Source of the DNA: Luminiphilus sp.
GTDB taxonomy: Bacteria; Pseudomonadota; Gammaproteobacteria; Pseudomonadales; Halieaceae
Direction of reading: 5' to 3'
Assembly (NCBI GenBank): GCA_022425845.1
Contig: JAKMEU010000215.1
Coordinates: 1 to 7,597 of the forward strand
Length of the DNA stretch: 7,597 nucleotides
Numbering within the stretch: the stretch's first letter is position 1; each line of letters opens with the position of its first letter. Position numbers and translations under genes: made by a program. Below, piece by piece: positions 5,457-7,597 of this stretch. Under the pieces are notes generated by a model. That model did not search any database and was not told the origin of the DNA. It was given only the letters and a program-made list of their open reading frames with translations.

Positions 5457-5927
5457 GTGAATATTAACTTAACGCTTATCGGCCAACTGCTCGCATTTGT
5501 GGCCTTTGTTGCGTTCTGCATGCGCTTTGTCTGGCCCCCCATTGTGGCCGCCATGGCGGAGCGTCAGCAAAAGATTGCTGATGGCCTTGCCGCTGCGGAC
5601 CGAGCGGGACATGACCTAGAGTTGGCCCAGAAACGAGCCGTGGAAGAGATGGCTGAAGCCAAGCGCGAAGCGGCAACAATCATTGAGGCGGCCAATAAAC
5701 GCGCCGCAGCGCTGGTTGAAGAAGCTAAAGTTGCCGCCCAGGCTGAGGCAGAACGTGTCAAGGCGGCGGCTGAAGCTGAAATAGAGCAGGAGCGGGCCAG
5801 GGCGCAGGAACAGCTGATGACACAGGTCAGCAGTCTTGCTGTTGCGGGCGCAGAGAAAATTTTGGGCAGCGAAATCGACGCGGCCAAGCATGCTGAGCTC
5901 CTCAGGGGCCTCACGGCGGAAGGCTGA
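5457..5927 (+). CDS. atpF: F1Fo ATP synthase subunit b (AtpF)
   Basis: Subunit b is the membrane-anchored peripheral stalk; two copies form a long coiled coil holding F1 against rotor torque. At 156 residues it has exactly the E. coli length. An N-terminal membrane helix (about 5-26) is followed by VWPPIVAAMAERQQKIADGL, where Arg36 lines up with the functionally important E. coli Arg36. A long Ala/Glu/Lys/Arg-rich helix (about 40-120) forms the tether and dimerisation part, and LAVAGAEKIL (127-136) belongs to the delta-binding C terminus. The start codon is GTG with AGGAG six bases upstream. Only two bases separate its stop from atpH. Confidence 0.98.
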   Translation: MNINLTLIGQLLAFVAFVAFCMRFVWPPIVAAMAERQQKIADGLAAADRAGHDLELAQKRAVEEMAEAKREAATIIEAANKRAAALVEEAKVAAQAEAERVKAAAEAEIEQERARAQEQLMTQVSSLAVAGAEKILGSEIDAAKHAELLRGLTAEG

Positions 5928-5929
5928 CA

Positions 5930-6466
5930 ATGGCTGAGCCAAGAACCCTTGCAAGACCCTACGCCCGTGCCGCGTTCGAGTACGCTCGGCAGAGCGGTGA
6001 CCTGGATGGCTGGTCATCAGCACTGGCGGTCGCAGCGGCCGTGAGTCGAGAGGCTGCGATGGTCGTTGTGTTGGGTGACCCGGGGACAACGGCGGATCAG
6101 AGAGCCGAGAAACTTGCAGGTGTTTTAGGTGATGCCCTGAGCGATCCGGTTCAAGCCTTCCTTGTGATTATGGCGGACAACGGCCGGCTGGGCCTGCTGC
6201 CCGAAACCGCGGCGCTGTTTGCCGAGTTAAAGGCGGCTCAGGAAGCATCGGTCAACGTCGAAGTTATTTCAGCATTCGATGTTGATGACGCCGCCCTTGC
6301 TGAAATATCAGAGGCGATGTCGCGCCGATTCGAGCGCACAGTGTCCATTACATCAGAGACAGACTCTACCTTGGTGGGTGGAGCTGTTATTCGTGCTGGC
6401 GATATGGTTATCGACGGCTCGGTTCGCGGCCGGCTTAACAAACTCGCCGGTACGCTGACACCCTGA
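5930..6466 (+). CDS. atpH: F1Fo ATP synthase subunit delta (AtpH)
   Basis: The delta subunit sits on top of the F1 head and joins it to the b-subunit stalk. The 178-residue protein (E. coli 177) has the N-terminal helical domain starting at ARPYARAAF (8-16), NGRLGLLP (84-91) in the middle, and the diagnostic C-terminal IRAGDMVIDGSVRGRL (154-169). It contains no cysteine. GGAAGG (5918-5923), within the end of atpF, lies six bases before the ATG, and only two bases separate the genes, so translation is probably coupled to atpF. It is followed by atpA after 14 bases. Confidence 0.98.
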   Translation: MAEPRTLARPYARAAFEYARQSGDLDGWSSALAVAAAVSREAAMVVVLGDPGTTADQRAEKLAGVLGDALSDPVQAFLVIMADNGRLGLLPETAALFAELKAAQEASVNVEVISAFDVDDAALAEISEAMSRRFERTVSITSETDSTLVGGAVIRAGDMVIDGSVRGRLNKLAGTLTP

Positions 6467-6480
6467 CAGAGGAATAGGTC

Positions 6481-7597
6481 ATGCAACAACTTAACCCTTC
6501 GGAAATCAGCGATATCATCCGGCAACGGATTGACCAGCTCGATGTGACATCCCAAGCCACAAACGAAGGCACGATTGTTTCGGTAACCGACGGCATTATT
6601 CGCATCCATGGGCTGACCGAAGTTCAGTATGGGGAGATGATCGAGTTCGACGGCGGGGTCTTCGGCCTTGCCCTGAACCTGGAGCGCGACTCTGTGGGCG
6701 CGGTTGTGCTGGGTGACTACAAGCAGTTGGCCGAGGGGCAGACCTGCCGCTGTACGGGAAGGATTCTGGAAGTGCCGGTGGGTCCCGCTTTGCAGGGCCG
6801 TGTTGTTGATGCCCTGGGTAACCCCATTGACGGCCGCGGCAGCATTGATACCGATGAGACTGATGCGATTGAAAAAATTGCACCCGGGGTAATTGCCCGA
6901 CAATCCGTCGACCAGCCCGTGCAGATTGGCCTGAAAGCTATCGATGCCATGGTACCCATTGGTCGTGGCCAGCGGGAATTGATTATTGGTGACCGACAGG
7001 TCGGCAAAACAGCGATTGCCGTCGATGCCATCATCAACCAGAAAGGCACTGGCATTAAGTGCGTTTACGTAGCGGTAGGTCAAAAGGCCTCTTCGGTGGC
7101 GTCGGTGGTACGCAAGCTCGAAGAGCACGGGGCAATGGAGCACACCATTGTGGTAGCCGCCAACGCCTCTGACCCGGCCGCCATGCAGTTCCTGGCGCCT
7201 TTTGCCGGTTGTACGATGGGTGAGTACTACCGTGATCGAGGCGAAGATGCCCTGATCATTTACGATGACCTCTCCAAACAGGCTGTTGCCTATCGCCAGA
7301 TATCTCTTTTGCTGCGGCGACCTCCCGGTCGTGAAGCCTACCCCGGTGATGTGTTCTATCTGCACTCACGACTTCTAGAGCGTGCTGCTCGGGTCAATGC
7401 TGCCTACGTGGAAAAGTTTACCAACGGCGCCGTTAAGGGCCAGACCGGCTCGCTTACAGCGCTGCCTGTCATCGAGACACAGGCAGGTGACGTGTCAGCG
7501 TTTGTACCAACCAACGTGATCTCCATTACAGACGGCCAGATTTTCCTGGAGGCCGATATGTTCAATGCCGGCATTCGCCCGGCCATGAATGCGGGGA
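6481..7597 (+). CDS. atpA: F1Fo ATP synthase subunit alpha (AtpA), 3'-truncated by window edge
   Basis: The alpha subunit alternates with beta in the F1 hexamer and binds nucleotide at non-catalytic sites. My translation from ATG 6481 is open to the window end, giving 372 complete codons of an expected ~513. The N-terminal beta-barrel domain covers about 25-95. LEVPVGPALQGRVVDALG (96-113) leads into the nucleotide-binding domain, with P-loop GDRQVGKT (170-177, Lys176) and Walker B LIIYDD (258-263). YRQISLLLRRPPGREAYPGD (271-290) and SRLLERAARV (296-305) follow. The P-loop has Val174 where the usual alpha sequence is GDRQTGKT. The catalytic-site arginine (E. coli R376) and C-terminal domain lie just beyond the edge. 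GAGG (6469-6472) is eight bases before the ATG. The gamma, beta and epsilon genes are expected next. Confidence 0.98.
   Translation, partial: MQQLNPSEISDIIRQRIDQLDVTSQATNEGTIVSVTDGIIRIHGLTEVQYGEMIEFDGGVFGLALNLERDSVGAVVLGDYKQLAEGQTCRCTGRILEVPVGPALQGRVVDALGNPIDGRGSIDTDETDAIEKIAPGVIARQSVDQPVQIGLKAIDAMVPIGRGQRELIIGDRQVGKTAIAVDAIINQKGTGIKCVYVAVGQKASSVASVVRKLEEHGAMEHTIVVAANASDPAAMQFLAPFAGCTMGEYYRDRGEDALIIYDDLSKQAVAYRQISLLLRRPPGREAYPGDVFYLHSRLLERAARVNAAYVEKFTNGAVKGQTGSLTALPVIETQAGDVSAFVPTNVISITDGQIFLEADMFNAGIRPAMNAG

Noticed and set aside
6238..7365. A 375-codon open frame on the minus strand, opposite atpH and atpA
   Set aside because: It is a mirror of highly conserved coding sequence with strong codon bias, shows no recognisable domain, and no ribosome binding site was evident. 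The + strand proteins are unambiguous.

Overview
This window is a housekeeping segment of a gammaproteobacterial chromosome. Every gene reads on the + strand. The order is mnmG (3' part) - rsmG - parA - parB - atpI - atpB - atpE - atpF - atpH - atpA (5' part). The protein sequences resemble gammaproteobacterial members throughout: AtpB and AtpA are close to the E. coli proteins as I remember them, and the c subunit has the E. coli-like DAIP proton site. A chromosomal parAB pair between rsmG and the atp operon is the arrangement of many non-enteric gammaproteobacteria; enterobacteria lack it. I cannot name the family or genus from sequence alone.

Layout. Positions 2-1351 encode the C-terminal ~70 % of MnmG, a tRNA uridine modification enzyme. 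rsmG (16S rRNA m7G methyltransferase) overlaps its end by 8 bases. parA follows after 25 bases and parB after a further 47, so mnmG-rsmG-parA-parB looks like one transcription unit. A ~99-base spacer (3741-3839) separates parB from atpI. It holds a GC-only hairpin and a plausible sigma70-type promoter, and is the likely boundary between the gid/par unit and the ATP synthase operon. From atpI onward the genes are tightly packed (2-65 base gaps), in the order I, a, c, b, delta, alpha. The window ends inside atpA, and gamma, beta and epsilon are expected just downstream.

Function. Upstream genes cover RNA modification (MnmG on tRNA wobble uridine, RsmG on 16S rRNA) and chromosome partitioning (ParA ATPase, ParB CTPase/parS-binding protein). 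Downstream genes build the F1Fo ATP synthase: AtpI helps c-ring and Fo assembly, a and c form the proton path, b and delta form the peripheral stalk, and alpha is the non-catalytic nucleotide-binding subunit of the F1 head. Key residues are present wherever the window reaches them (a R228, c D56, b R36, alpha K176, ParA K10/K15).

I found no mobile element, CRISPR array, RNA gene, toxin-antitoxin pair, defence system or unexplained stretch longer than 300 bases, and no convincing new biological system. The points worth a second look are small: an AtpI lacking the usual GExxK motif, the hairpin/promoter/start-codon arrangement before atpI, a perfect DnaA-box 9-mer inside parA, a hairpin between atpE and atpF, and a few residue substitutions in conserved motifs.
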